A stretch of 64,000 bases of DNA. Origin: BMS3ABIN03 sp964418885 (lineage in GTDB: Bacteria; Bacteroidota; Ignavibacteria; Ignavibacteriales; Ignavibacteriaceae). Below the pieces are notes generated by a model. That model was not told the origin of the DNA. It saw only the letters and a list, made by a program, of their open reading frames with translations, and ran no database searches. The translations under genes and the position numbers were made by a program. This document shows, one piece after another, positions 48,012 to 56,756 of the stretch (the stretch's first letter is position 1; every line of letters begins with the position of its first letter). The stretch covers positions 1 to 64,000 of the forward strand of contig CAYQNW010000010.1 in the NCBI GenBank assembly GCA_964418885.1, in the 5' to 3' direction.

Positions 48012-48460
48012 TTTTCTATCCTGTAAATACCATCGTTTGTTAATAACAGTTTTTCTCCGTCGTTGATTAATTCCACATAAGGCTCTCTCTGGTTAAGTGC
48101 GGGATTTTCCAAACCGGTTTCGGAAACCGGGATTTTATTTTCAAGAACAAGTGCGCCATTATCCGCCTCGAACACATATATATTTTTAAACTGCTTGGAA
48201 ATGATAAAATAATAACCGTTCATATTACGAAGAATTCTCAGCTCTTTGTTTTTAAATGCGGATGAATCATTTAATTCTTCATAGAAAATCCCCTTCGTAT
48301 TAAATTTTATTGCATACCTGTCTTCGGTTACTTTTCCATCATCGTTAATTTTTAATACTGTTTCTACCGGCCAGGCAAAATCAGTTGGCTTTACTATGAG
48401 GGTAGAGCAAGCAACAGTTATGATAAGTGATAATAATAGCAGTGTTTTGATTAGTTTCAT
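48008..48460 (-). CDS. Small lipoprotein, partner of the coiled-coil protein
   Basis: A 150-residue lipoprotein with a signal and lipobox (ITVACS, Cys18). The mature part is rich in beta strands and looks like part of a propeller or a lipocalin-like sheet (KINDDGKVTEDRYAIKFNTKG, KNIYVFEADNGALVLENK, LLLTNDGIYRIEK), but I do not recognise a family. GGAGAG stands just before the ATG. Its last four bases overlap the start of the coiled-coil membrane gene, which indicates translational coupling. Confidence 0.75.
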   Translation of the reverse strand: MKLIKTLLLLSLIITVACSTLIVKPTDFAWPVETVLKINDDGKVTEDRYAIKFNTKGIFYEELNDSSAFKNKELRILRNMNGYYFIISKQFKNIYVFEADNGALVLENKIPVSETGLENPALNQREPYVELINDGEKLLLTNDGIYRIEK

Positions 48461-48655
48461 ATGCTCTCCAATATAAATTTATAGAGAATAAACATAAGAA
48501 ATAATTTCAAATTTATCTTAGTTTAATAAGTGTAGAATAAAGTATCCGGGCTATTCTTTAAGAAAATTTTATTCAAAATGAGACAGAAATTCACTCAAAA
48601 TAATCAGAATTCATAAGGATTGATTTGTCTTCACTTTTTATCTCCCTTTTAATTT

Positions 48656-48904
48656 TCAATCAAGTATAGGTTTGGCTTCATTAACAACAAGATTATTCCC
48701 CCTGAATTCTAATTTATTCAGATTGTCGACAGCCTTTTGGGCTTCTATAATCCAGGGCATATCAACAAATCCATAACCTTTTGAAGTCTGGCTAAAGAGA
48801 TTACGGATTATTTTAACACTACTAACTTTTCCAAATCTTGAAAAAAGAATAGTTAGATCCCTATCCTCAACTTCGAAAGATAAATTTCCCACAAATATTT
48901 TCAT
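48656..48904 (-). CDS. RNA recognition motif (RRM) protein, copy 1
   Basis: An 82-residue protein made of a single RRM. RNP2 is IFVGNL (residues 3-8) and RNP1 is KGYGFVDM (43-50), both with the aromatic residues that stack on RNA. It lacks the Arg/Gly tail of its two neighbours and ends KPILD. Bacterial proteins of this kind bind mRNA and are often cold-induced. It is the most divergent of three tandem copies (PWIIEAQKAVDNLNK instead of PGRAEAQKALDNLN). Confidence 0.93.
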   Translation of the reverse strand: MKIFVGNLSFEVEDRDLTILFSRFGKVSSVKIIRNLFSQTSKGYGFVDMPWIIEAQKAVDNLNKLEFRGNNLVVNEAKPILD

Positions 48905-48991
48905 TATTCTTGCTTCATTTTTTTTAATTAAATATCTTACAATTAAGAAGGCCGGACAAAATTTTGTAGGGAAAGTTGAATTAAAGAAAAA

Positions 48992-49300
48992 CTAATAACG
49001 TCTTCTTCCGCCGCTGTTATTTCTTGAGCTGCGTTTCCTACCGCCTCTTCTTCGGTCCCGTTCGGGTCTTGCTTCATTAACTACAAGTTTTTTACCTTTC
49101 AGTTCGAACGTGTTAAGGTTATCGAGTGCCTTTTGTGCTTCTGCACGTCCGGGCATTTCAACAAATCCAAAACCTTTTGATGATTGGCTAAACATATCAC
49201 GAATGATTTTAACACTACTTACTTTCCCGTGTTGGGAGAAAAGATCATTAAGCTCTTCATCTTTTACATCATATGCTAAATTACCCACAAATATTTTCAT
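48992..49300 (-). CDS. RNA recognition motif (RRM) protein, copy 2
   Basis: A 102-residue protein with an RRM (RNP2 IFVGNL at 3-8, RNP1 KGFGFVEM at 43-50) followed by a basic Arg/Gly-rich tail (RRRGGRKRSSRNNSGGRRRY). The tail is typical of proteins that bind RNA loosely and favours condensate-like or general RNA chaperone roles. It differs from copy 1 mostly at the tail and in the middle helix. The gene is separated from copy 1 by 87 bases and from copy 3 by 121 bases holding a hairpin, so the three may be processed or transcribed separately. Confidence 0.94.
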   Translation of the reverse strand: MKIFVGNLAYDVKDEELNDLFSQHGKVSSVKIIRDMFSQSSKGFGFVEMPGRAEAQKALDNLNTFELKGKKLVVNEARPERDRRRGGRKRSSRNNSGGRRRY

Positions 49301-49377
49301 TGTTTATTCCTTTTAGATAGAAGATCAAATAATACGGTATAACAATTAATTTGTAAATGACTTTATTAAGGACAATA

Positions 49378-49399
49378 ATGCCGCAACACGATGCGGCAT
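49378..49399 (-). terminator. Hairpin between RRM copies 3 and 2
   Basis: ATGCCGCA at 49378-49385 pairs perfectly with TGCGGCAT at 49392-49399 around a 6-base loop. It lies just downstream of copy 3 on the minus strand. A weak T run follows. It could terminate or attenuate transcription into copy 2. Confidence 0.5.
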
Positions 49400-49421
49400 A
49401 GATAATTGTTTTAGGGAAAAA

Positions 49422-49700
49422 TTAAAAGCGTCTTCCTCTTCCACCATTTCCTCCATCACGTCTTGGTCGTGCTTCATTTACAATAAGCTTATTGCCTTTA
49501 AACTCGTAAGAATTTAAGGTGTTAAGAGCTTTTTGTGCTTCTGCATTTCCGGGCATTTCAACGAAACCGAATCCTCTCGATTGTTGACTGAAGTTATCAC
49601 GGATTATCTTTGCACTACTAACATTTCCATGTTCAGAAAATAAACCGCTAAGATCTTCTTCCGTGACTCCTGCAGGTAGATTACCAACATAAATATTCAT
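49422..49700 (-). CDS. RNA recognition motif (RRM) protein, copy 3
   Basis: A 92-residue protein, RRM plus short Arg/Gly tail (RRDGGNGGRGRRF). RNP2 is IYVGNL (3-8) and RNP1 is RGFGFVEM (43-50). A long upstream gap (212 bases to the pseudogene) leaves room for a 5' leader, as cold-inducible RNA-binding genes often have; I see no motif that proves this. Its gene order and helix sequence (EAQKALNTLNSYEFKGNKL) make it the closest relative of copy 2. Confidence 0.94.
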   Translation of the reverse strand: MNIYVGNLPAGVTEEDLSGLFSEHGNVSSAKIIRDNFSQQSRGFGFVEMPGNAEAQKALNTLNSYEFKGNKLIVNEARPRRDGGNGGRGRRF

Positions 49701-49912
49701 TTTTTTACTCCTTAATAGATTAGATAAATATTTTTCGGTTTACAGCCAATGAATTAAGCTATAACCGGTATTTTGTCGTTGTATAAAATTAAGGGATTAG
49801 AAAACGGGGGATAAAGAAAGTGTGCTCTGATCTCAATTTTTATTTAAGACAAATATAAGCTACGATAATTATCTGCCACTTACAAGTTACATCAAAAGCT
49901 GAACTTTTTTAA

Positions 49913-51391
49913 CTACACACGTGCTGCGATTTTTCTGTAATGATAACCGTAAACCGCCATTGTTATTGCGAGAGGAAACATTTTGGGGTGTTTAAGTAAG
50001 CTAAATGCAAGCAGCTTCCAGAAATACTTTTTACCTTTTTCCAGTATTCCAAGCAACCAGATCGATCTTAAAAATGCTTTTATTTCGATGATCCTGATTT
50101 TATTCGAATTCCAGACTGGTATTCTATAGTTGTGGAGAAAATGCTTTACCCTGTAAAAGTATTCCTTTTGAGAATAGATTGTCTTTATGATTTTTGAATA
50201 TCCTGAAATTAGTTCACTATAATTCATTTGTGGAATAAAATTCATCGAGCCATCCATATTGTCACCACCGAATATACTGAGCAACCTGTTTTCGTTTTTC
50301 ATTCTCTTGAAAAGTTTTGTACCTGTTGGTGCGTTAAGAAGCCCAACCATTGCTGAAACAATTCCGCTTTTCTGTATAAAGTTGATTTGTTCTTCAAACA
50401 CCTTGGGTGTGTCGTTATCAAAACCAACAATAAATCCACCCGAAACTATAAAAACGCGTATTTGCAATTTCTCAACGGATGAAACAAGATTCCTTTTAAG
50501 ATTCTGCGCTTTACCGCACTCAACAAGACTTTCATCATTCGGAGTTTCAATACTGACAAAGATGCTGTTAAAACCTGATTCAATCATCATATTCATTAGT
50601 TGCTCATCGTCTGCAAGATTGATAGAGACCTATGCAATAAAATTAAAAGGATATTTACTTTGCTTCGACCAGTTGATCAATCCCGGTAAAACTTCATCTT
50701 TAAGCTTTCTTTTATTCCCTATAAAATTATCATCTACAACAGAGATCGCACCACGCCATCCAAGCTTGTAAATTGTTTCAAACTCACTGATGAATTGCTC
50801 GAATGTTTTCGTCCTCGGTTTCCTGCCGTTCAACATGGTTATGCTGCAAAATTCGCAATCGAAAGGGCAGCCACGTGAGTACTGTAAAGAAAGTGATGCA
50901 TATTTTTTTATATCAAGCAATCCCCACATCGGTTTTGGTGATAATGTAATGTCGGGATATTCATCAGAAGTGTAAACAGGCTTAGGATTTCCTTCTTTCA
51001 AATCTTCTAATAACAGAGGCAAAGTGATTTCAGCTTCATTTAAAATAAAATGATCAACAACTAAAAAATCTTTGTGTTGTGTCGTTGCTAAAAGTCCCCC
51101 GGTAACTACTTTTGTTCCCAGTGTGTTACATCATCTAATTATTTCTTTAAAAGATTTGTTGTGAATATTCATTCCACTTAAGAAAACATAATCTCTTCAG
51201 AGTTTGTGTTCATTCTTAAGCTCGGAAACATTCACATCAATTAATTTTTTCTCCCAGTCCTTCGGAAGTAATGCGGCGACCGTGATAAGTCCCAGCGGTG
51301 GTTCGGGTGATTTCTTGGAAACAAATTTCAGTGCCTCATTAAAGCTCCAGAATGATGGGGGTGTTTGCGGGTAAACCAAAAGTATGTTCAC
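49913..51391 (-). pseudogene. B12-binding radical SAM protein gene, inactivated by three in-frame stops
   Basis: The reading frame runs unbroken from GTG 51391 (preceded by CAGGAGAG) to the TAG or TAA near 49913, apart from three stops: TGA at 51197-51199, TGA at 51131-51133 and TAG at 50630-50632. The translation carries an N-terminal cobalamin-binding-like domain (ILLVYPQTPPSFWSF, PPLGLITVAALLP), DYVFLSGMNIH, GGLLATTQHKDF, DHFILNEAEITLPLLLEDL, the radical SAM cluster CPFDCEFCS, ISVVDDNFIGNKRKL, SINLADDEQLM, and a C-terminal DUF4070-type domain. Family positions suggest the stops replaced Trp, Arg and Gln. The loss of function is almost certain unless stop codons are decoded; nothing here supports recoding of a TAG. 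Confidence 0.85.
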
Positions 51392-51571
51392 AATTCTCTC
51401 CTGTAAATTCAAAACATTTACGTTTCAATTATCTGGATATTTACAGACAAGTACTGTAAAAGAATTGTATAAGCTTTCCTAATTTATTTGAACTTTTACC
51501 CTTAATATTTGATATTTGTATCGAAACAATTTTACACAGGTATGAAATGCTTCTATTAAGGGGAAAATAAT

Positions 51572-52591
51572 GTGAAGAAAAGGCATTCCCTGCTGTATCA
51601 TATTATTGTTTTTGTGGTAGCCCAGCTTGTCTGGCTCTCATTGTTGGGTTTGTGGATTTACTGGTACGTTTATAACTATATAGTTTTTGAAAAAGTAGGT
51701 GACCAGGTTTCTCCTTATATAAGCTACGATATTACCAATGTTGTTCCCTTTGTAATCGGTCTTGTGCTTTTGATCGGGTTATCTTTTACAACATCGGTTA
51801 TTTTCAGAAACCTCAATGTTCAGCTTCGGTTAACAAAACTTTATGATAATTTTATCGGAAATGTTACTCACGAATTAAAATCACCTTTGTCTTCCATTCA
51901 GCTTCATCTTGAAACGTTAAAAACAAGAGATGTTTCTCCAGAAAAAAGTAATGAGTTTATTAACCTGATGATGAAGGATGCTCATCGTCTCAGAAATCTT
52001 ATCGATTCGATTCTTGGATTAATGGCTATAGAACAAAAGAGACTTGTTTATGATCTCGAAATTTGTGATGCAGGGACAATGATTAAGCAAATAATAACTG
52101 AATCAACCGAACAATTTCATCTTTCCACTGATGCGTATAATGTTGAAATCATTTCTTCTTCTGAAATCGCGATTGACAAAGATTCAATAAAAATTGTTTT
52201 CGATAATCTGGTTGATAATGCAATTAAATATTCAGTTAATGATGTTAAGATAAAAATGAAGATCAATTCAAACACTAAAAAAATAATTGTTGATTTTGTA
52301 GATAACGGAATCGGGCTTCTCCCAAAAGAGCAAAAGAAAATTTTCAACAAGTTCTATAGAATTTATAATCCCGATATTCCAAATGTAAAAGGGACCGGAC
52401 TCGGTTTATACTGGGTAAAGGAAATTATAAAATCTCATGGGGGGAAAATATCCGTTTCAAGTGAAGGTAAAGATAAAGGATCAAGATTTACAATAGAACT
52501 TCCGGTTTATAAGCCTGCAGAAAATCGTTATGTAAACAAGCTGCTAAAAAATTCCAGGAAACAAAAACAGAAAGTTACTGCTGATGCCTGA
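51572..52591 (+). CDS. Sensor histidine kinase
   Basis: A 339-residue membrane kinase. Two membrane helices (about 8-35 and 58-78) frame a very short periplasmic loop (about 36-57), so it probably senses the membrane or cell envelope and not a soluble ligand. The HisKA domain has H100 in NVTHELKSPLSSI; the ATPase domain shows VDNAIKYS, VDFVDNGIGL and GTGLGLYWVKEI. The start is GTG at 51572 with GGGGAAAA upstream. It overlaps the response regulator by 8 bases. It is divergent from the radical SAM pseudogene. Confidence 0.94.
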   Translation: MKKRHSLLYHIIVFVVAQLVWLSLLGLWIYWYVYNYIVFEKVGDQVSPYISYDITNVVPFVIGLVLLIGLSFTTSVIFRNLNVQLRLTKLYDNFIGNVTHELKSPLSSIQLHLETLKTRDVSPEKSNEFINLMMKDAHRLRNLIDSILGLMAIEQKRLVYDLEICDAGTMIKQIITESTEQFHLSTDAYNVEIISSSEIAIDKDSIKIVFDNLVDNAIKYSVNDVKIKMKINSNTKKIIVDFVDNGIGLLPKEQKKIFNKFYRIYNPDIPNVKGTGLGLYWVKEIIKSHGGKISVSSEGKDKGSRFTIELPVYKPAENRYVNKLLKNSRKQKQKVTADA

Positions 52592-53303
52592 TACTAATCC
52601 AACAAAGAAAAGGATTTTATTGGTTGAAGATGAAGAATCTTTGGCAGTTGGCTTGGAGTACAACTTTACGGAAGAAGGTTATAAAATTAACTGGGCAAAA
52701 GATGGAAGAGAAGCATTAAAATTTATTGAAGAAAATAGTTACGATTTGATTATACTGGATATTATGCTTCCGTACCTGAACGGATTTGAAATTGCAGCCA
52801 AAGTGAGAGAAACTGATCCCCAAATGCCGATATTGATTTTAACTGCGAGAACAAGTGCGGGCGATAAAGTTAAAGGTTTGGAAACAGGAGCCGATGATTA
52901 TCTAACCAAACCGTTTCATCTTAAAGAATTGCTACTTCGTATAAAAGGCATGTTAAAAAGGAGAGAATGGTATAAAGATACAACGTCAGATTTATCCGTT
53001 TATACATTCGGTAAGAATGAAATTAATTTTGAAAATCTTAAATGTAAAAACGATAATGACGAATTCACTTTAACACCGCGAGAAGCAATGCTGATGAAGT
53101 ATCTTATTAACAGTAAGGACAGAATTGTATCGCGTAAAGAACTTATCGAAAAAGTCTGGGATATGAATCCTGAAATTGAAACCCGTACAGTAGATAACTT
53201 TATCGTTCGTCTTAGAAAATATTTTGAAACCGATCCCTCAAATCCTTCTTTTATTAAGAGTGTTCGTGGTGCAGGATACCTGTTTTCAGTGAAACCGGAA
53301 TAA
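52584..53303 (+). CDS. OmpR-family response regulator
   Basis: A 239-residue regulator: receiver domain with acidic pair near residues 15-17, phosphorylation site D59 (IILDIMLPYLNG) and the conserved Lys (LTKPFHLKEL), then a winged-helix DNA-binding domain (FTLTPREAMLMKYLI, RKELIEKVWDM, TVDNFIVRLRKYFE, VRGAGYLFSV). It partners the kinase just upstream, with which it shares 8 bases. No autoregulatory site is evident. Two type IX cargo genes follow but are about 230 bases away. Confidence 0.95.
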   Translation: MPDTNPTKKRILLVEDEESLAVGLEYNFTEEGYKINWAKDGREALKFIEENSYDLIILDIMLPYLNGFEIAAKVRETDPQMPILILTARTSAGDKVKGLETGADDYLTKPFHLKELLLRIKGMLKRREWYKDTTSDLSVYTFGKNEINFENLKCKNDNDEFTLTPREAMLMKYLINSKDRIVSRKELIEKVWDMNPEIETRTVDNFIVRLRKYFETDPSNPSFIKSVRGAGYLFSVKPE

Positions 53304-53550
53304 TTTTGCATAATCTAATCTTATAAATCTCATTATTAATTCTGGTACAATTATTCTTTTCTGTATTCAATCGGGCGAAATTTTGGTGTTATTTACGATT
53401 TAATGTGATCCTTTTGTGATGATTTATTATATACTAATAATTACTTTTTCCTACGGCTAAATATTTATCTTAAATTATTATGGTTTTTTATTGGAACGCT
53501 GTTATGGGAAATGCAAAGTTTAATTATAATAATCAATGAAGGAGAATCAA

Positions 53551-54234
53551 ATGAATAAAATAAAATTTTTACTGACTATCGTAATTTTTTATTTTATATT
53601 TTCAGGAATTGCTTTACCACATGTTGGCCTTGATTATCCTCATGGCGGAGAAACTTTTGAAGTAGGAGAGGTAGTTACTATAAAGTGGGAAGAATTAGTA
53701 AATCATGGCTCCTCTAACTGGGATTTGTATTTTAGTTCAAATGCAGGATTAAGCTGGGAGTCAATTGCAACTGATCTTCCGCAGGACACGACCTCCTATG
53801 ATTGGACAGTACCAAATGTATTATCAAATTCTTGCCAGATCAGGGTTGTACAGGATAATCAAATTAATGCCAATTACAACGATGACAGTGATAATTTTAT
53901 CATTACCGCTGCAACCACGGATATCGGTGACCGGCAAAATACTGTTGAGAAATTTATCCTTTATCCTGCATACCCTAATCCGTTCAATCCCACAACGCAT
54001 ATCAAATATTCAATCCCCGGAAAAAGTTTTGTTTCACTTAAGATTTATGATGCTATTGGAAATGAAGTAACTGCATTAGTAAATGGGGAAAAAGCTGCAG
54101 GAAGTTACGAGGTTGAGCTCAATGCATCGGATTGGGCAAGTGGTTTATATTTTTACAGGCTTCAGGCAGTTGGTGTAAATTCTAATTTACGAAAAGATTT
54201 TGTCCAAACTAAGAAGATAATATTGCTGAAATAG
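53551..54234 (+). CDS. Secreted Ig-like protein with type IX sorting domain
   Basis: A 227-residue cargo protein: signal peptide (about 1-24, FSGIALP), an Ig-like domain of the type found in Ser/Thr-rich wall proteins (LDYPHGGETFEVGEVVTIKWE ... DLYFSSNAGLSWESIA ... SCQIRVVQD), and the sorting domain (PAYPNPFNPTT, KIYDAIGNEV, KKIILLK). The start is ATG 53551 because AAGGAG lies 6 bases upstream; an ATG at 53536 would place this ribosome site inside the gene. A 232-base gap separates it from the two-component pair. Confidence 0.8.
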   Translation: MNKIKFLLTIVIFYFIFSGIALPHVGLDYPHGGETFEVGEVVTIKWEELVNHGSSNWDLYFSSNAGLSWESIATDLPQDTTSYDWTVPNVLSNSCQIRVVQDNQINANYNDDSDNFIITAATTDIGDRQNTVEKFILYPAYPNPFNPTTHIKYSIPGKSFVSLKIYDAIGNEVTALVNGEKAAGSYEVELNASDWASGLYFYRLQAVGVNSNLRKDFVQTKKIILLK

Positions 54235-54630
54235 CGACTACTTTTTGAATAACAATATCTGTGAATATTTGTAATTGGGATGTAAATTCTGATAGATACT
54301 GTGTCCGAAGGAGCAAAATTCCAAATGTATTTCCAAAGAGAATTCGGTTAACTAATACAAAGGTTATACAATCCGGTTTAATTAATAAAATAAATCGCGT
54401 AAGTAATGTATTCTATTAGCTACACATTATTAATTTGTTTTTATGAATAAGACTTTCCTATAACAATACTTTCACCTGAATAAATAAATAAAATTTGCTT
54501 ATGCTTTTCTTTGTCCCGCACAAATGTTAAATTTGAAACAATTTGGATGGGATGCATCGCATCTTAATTATAGCTATCTTCTAACATTGTCATTAGAATA
54601 AGATTATATCAAACAAGTAATGGAGTTGCT
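54235..54630. other. Intergenic stretch without a gene
   Basis: Nearly 400 AT-rich bases between two type IX cargo genes. Nothing coding is visible. The only structure I see is a near-perfect palindrome at 54546-54563 (GATG-G-GATGCATC-G-CATC, one mismatch), about 70 bases upstream of the cupredoxin gene, possibly an operator. Confidence 0.4.
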
Positions 54631-56178
54631 ATGAAAAAGGTATTTTTACTCTTATCTCTTTTTTTCTTCCTGTTTTTCACTTTTTCCCGGGCGACAACAA
54701 TAAATATTGATGTATCAGATTTTGCGTTCAATCCTGCTGTTGTTGTCGCGGAGGTTGGGGATACCATAATATGGACAGAATCAGGTGGAATCCACACAAC
54801 AACTTCAACATCTGTTCCTTCCGGCGCCACTACATGGGATTATGCTTTTTCGGGAACAGGTGATATGTTTACATATATTGTTACCGTTTCCGGCGATTAC
54901 ACATATCAATGTTCCAACCATCCTTCATTGATGACGGGAACAATCAGGGTAGCTGATACACTGCCTCTTGAAGAAAATTTCGATTATACCACATCGCAGA
55001 TCCTGACAGATGTAAGTCAATGGCAGAACCACAGTGGGACAGGTACATTTATTCTTGTTAACAACGGTGGATTATCATATTCCGGCTATCCTTCATCAGG
55101 TGTTGGGAATTCCGTTACAGTTAACGGCGGTTCTGGTTCCAGGGAAGATGTAAACAGAATTTTCACAGAACAGTCAGCCAGTGTTTATGCTGCTTTCCTG
55201 GTTAGCGTTCAGAATGCATCGACAACTGCGGATTATTTTTTCCATCTTGCAGCCACTTTTCCTACAAATACTTTCAGAGGGAGAGTTTTTGTGCAGAATG
55301 ACGGAATTGGTAATCTTAAGTTTGGTATTAGTAAAGGAAGCTCCACAATAACATTAGCAGCAGGTGATTATTCGTTTAATACAACTTATCTTCTCGTGTT
55401 GAAATATGAAGTTGTTGGCGATCTAACGGGTACAGATGATGTTGCAAAGCTGTTTGTAAATCCTGTTTTAACTGATCCTGAGCCTACAGCCGATGCAACC
55501 AGTACGGATAATACTATTTCCGACAGTCCGATCGGCGGTGTTGCTCTAAGACAAGGTTCAACCTCTCTTTCAGTGCAGGTAGACGGAATACGCATCGGCT
55601 CCTCGTGGAGTGACGTAGTGCCTGTTGAACTCGCATCATTTATTGCAACTGTAAAGAACAATGGCGTTTCACTAAATTGGATAACCGCAACCGAGTTGAA
55701 TAACGCTGGTTTTGAAGTACAGAGAAAGCAGGAAAACACAAACTGGAATAAAATTGCTTTTATCGATGGTCATGGTACCACTACCTCTCCTAATATTTAC
55801 TCTTACTATGACGGTAATCTTTCGTCCGGTAAATATTCATACAGGTTAAAACAAATTAATTATGATGGCTCTTACGAATATTCAAAGGTTGTTGAAGCAA
55901 GTATCGGGCTTCCAGCAAAAGTTGGGCTTTCTCAGAATTATCCCAACCCGTTTAATCCAAGTACTGTAATTACTTATTCATTGCCTGAATCCGGTCATAC
56001 CACATTAATAGTGTTTAATGCTCTTGGTCAGGAAGTATCAACATTAGTTAATGGTTTTGTGGAAGCGGGAAAGCATAATGTCGAATTTAAAGCTTCTGGA
56101 TTTAGCAGCGGAATTTATTATTACAGGCTGGATTCAAATGATCTAACATTGATGAAAAAGATGATGTTGTTGAAGTAA
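54631..56178 (+). CDS. Secreted cupredoxin-domain protein with type IX sorting domain
   Basis: A 515-residue exported protein. After the signal peptide (1-22) comes a plastocyanin-like domain (about 23-110) with a complete type 1 copper ligand set: H55 (GGIHTTTS), C94, H97 and M101 (YQCSNHPSLMTG). The middle (about 110-330) is a beta-rich carbohydrate-binding-like domain without a named family match. The end is a sorting domain (SQNYPNPFNPS, KMMLLK). A copper protein of this kind could shuttle electrons or handle nitrite or copper at the cell surface; that is inference. It ends in the terminator at 56209. Confidence 0.82.
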   Translation: MKKVFLLLSLFFFLFFTFSRATTINIDVSDFAFNPAVVVAEVGDTIIWTESGGIHTTTSTSVPSGATTWDYAFSGTGDMFTYIVTVSGDYTYQCSNHPSLMTGTIRVADTLPLEENFDYTTSQILTDVSQWQNHSGTGTFILVNNGGLSYSGYPSSGVGNSVTVNGGSGSREDVNRIFTEQSASVYAAFLVSVQNASTTADYFFHLAATFPTNTFRGRVFVQNDGIGNLKFGISKGSSTITLAAGDYSFNTTYLLVLKYEVVGDLTGTDDVAKLFVNPVLTDPEPTADATSTDNTISDSPIGGVALRQGSTSLSVQVDGIRIGSSWSDVVPVELASFIATVKNNGVSLNWITATELNNAGFEVQRKQENTNWNKIAFIDGHGTTTSPNIYSYYDGNLSSGKYSYRLKQINYDGSYEYSKVVEASIGLPAKVGLSQNYPNPFNPSTVITYSLPESGHTTLIVFNALGQEVSTLVNGFVEAGKHNVEFKASGFSSGIYYYRLDSNDLTLMKKMMLLK

Positions 56179-56208
56179 GGTTAGAATATCAACAATTTAA
56201 TAATTCCC

Positions 56209-56234
56209 AAAGCCCCTTTTTAGGGGCTTTTTTC
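56209..56234 (+). terminator. Intrinsic terminator after the cupredoxin gene
   Basis: AAAGCCCC at 56209-56216 pairs with GGGGCTTT at 56223-56230 around TTTTTA, then TTTTCTTC. A clear rho-independent signal, 31 bases after the stop. Confidence 0.88.
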
Positions 56235-56253
56235 TTCTTGTAATTGTGAAGTA

Positions 56254-56463
56254 TTAATCACTTGTTCTTTCTAATTTTTCCACAAGTTTTAGTTTAATAT
56301 CTTCTGCACTAAATTCTAATTTATCGAAATAAGTGTGTACAAGAAATAAATGATATTGAAGCAAATCCAGAATTTTATTCACTTCTTCATTACCATCAAA
56401 ATTTTCCTCATATCTTAAACGCGTAATGGCTTTATTAGTTTTAACCAATTCTTCATCAATCAT
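56254..56463 (-). CDS. Small helical protein of unknown function
   Basis: A 69-residue protein, mostly helical and acidic (MIDEELVKTNKAITRLRYE, a DGNEEVNKILDLLQYHL segment). I do not recognise it. The ATG at 56463 is preferred, with AAAGGA about 9 bases upstream; a TTG at 56469 would add two residues. No signal peptide or membrane segment, so it is cytoplasmic. It converges on the terminator of the cupredoxin gene. Confidence 0.6.
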   Translation of the reverse strand: MIDEELVKTNKAITRLRYEENFDGNEEVNKILDLLQYHLFLVHTYFDKLEFSAEDIKLKLVEKLERTSD

Positions 56464-56756
56464 TTTCAATTTTCCTTTACTTATAATCGTTTACTATAAT
56501 TATAAGAATTTTTGAGCATTGTTTTTTTAATAAATGTGAAGCTTTTAATAAGATGAACAATTAAACTGAACACCGGTAACTATTTATAGTACTTAATAAG
56601 CATTGACTTTTAATGGCACCTTAAATAGTTTTCTTTCAGACTACAGGTAAATTATTTTCCCTTCAAATTTTTAACCTTACCTGAAGCCAATCTTTCAACA
56701 GGGCTTAGTAAATATTTCTTAAATCACATTTTCAATTATTTTTTAAGAGGATGGTT

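Noticed and set aside
50259..50771. Plus-strand 170-residue open frame across the pseudogene region
   Set aside because: It runs opposite to the readable radical SAM homology and shows no family motif; its length is due to stop-poor complement sequence.
50630..51199. Selenocysteine or readthrough decoding of the TGA codons in the radical SAM gene
   Set aside because: One of the three stops is TAG, no SECIS-like stem follows the TGA codons, and the positions match ordinary Trp and Arg sites of the family.
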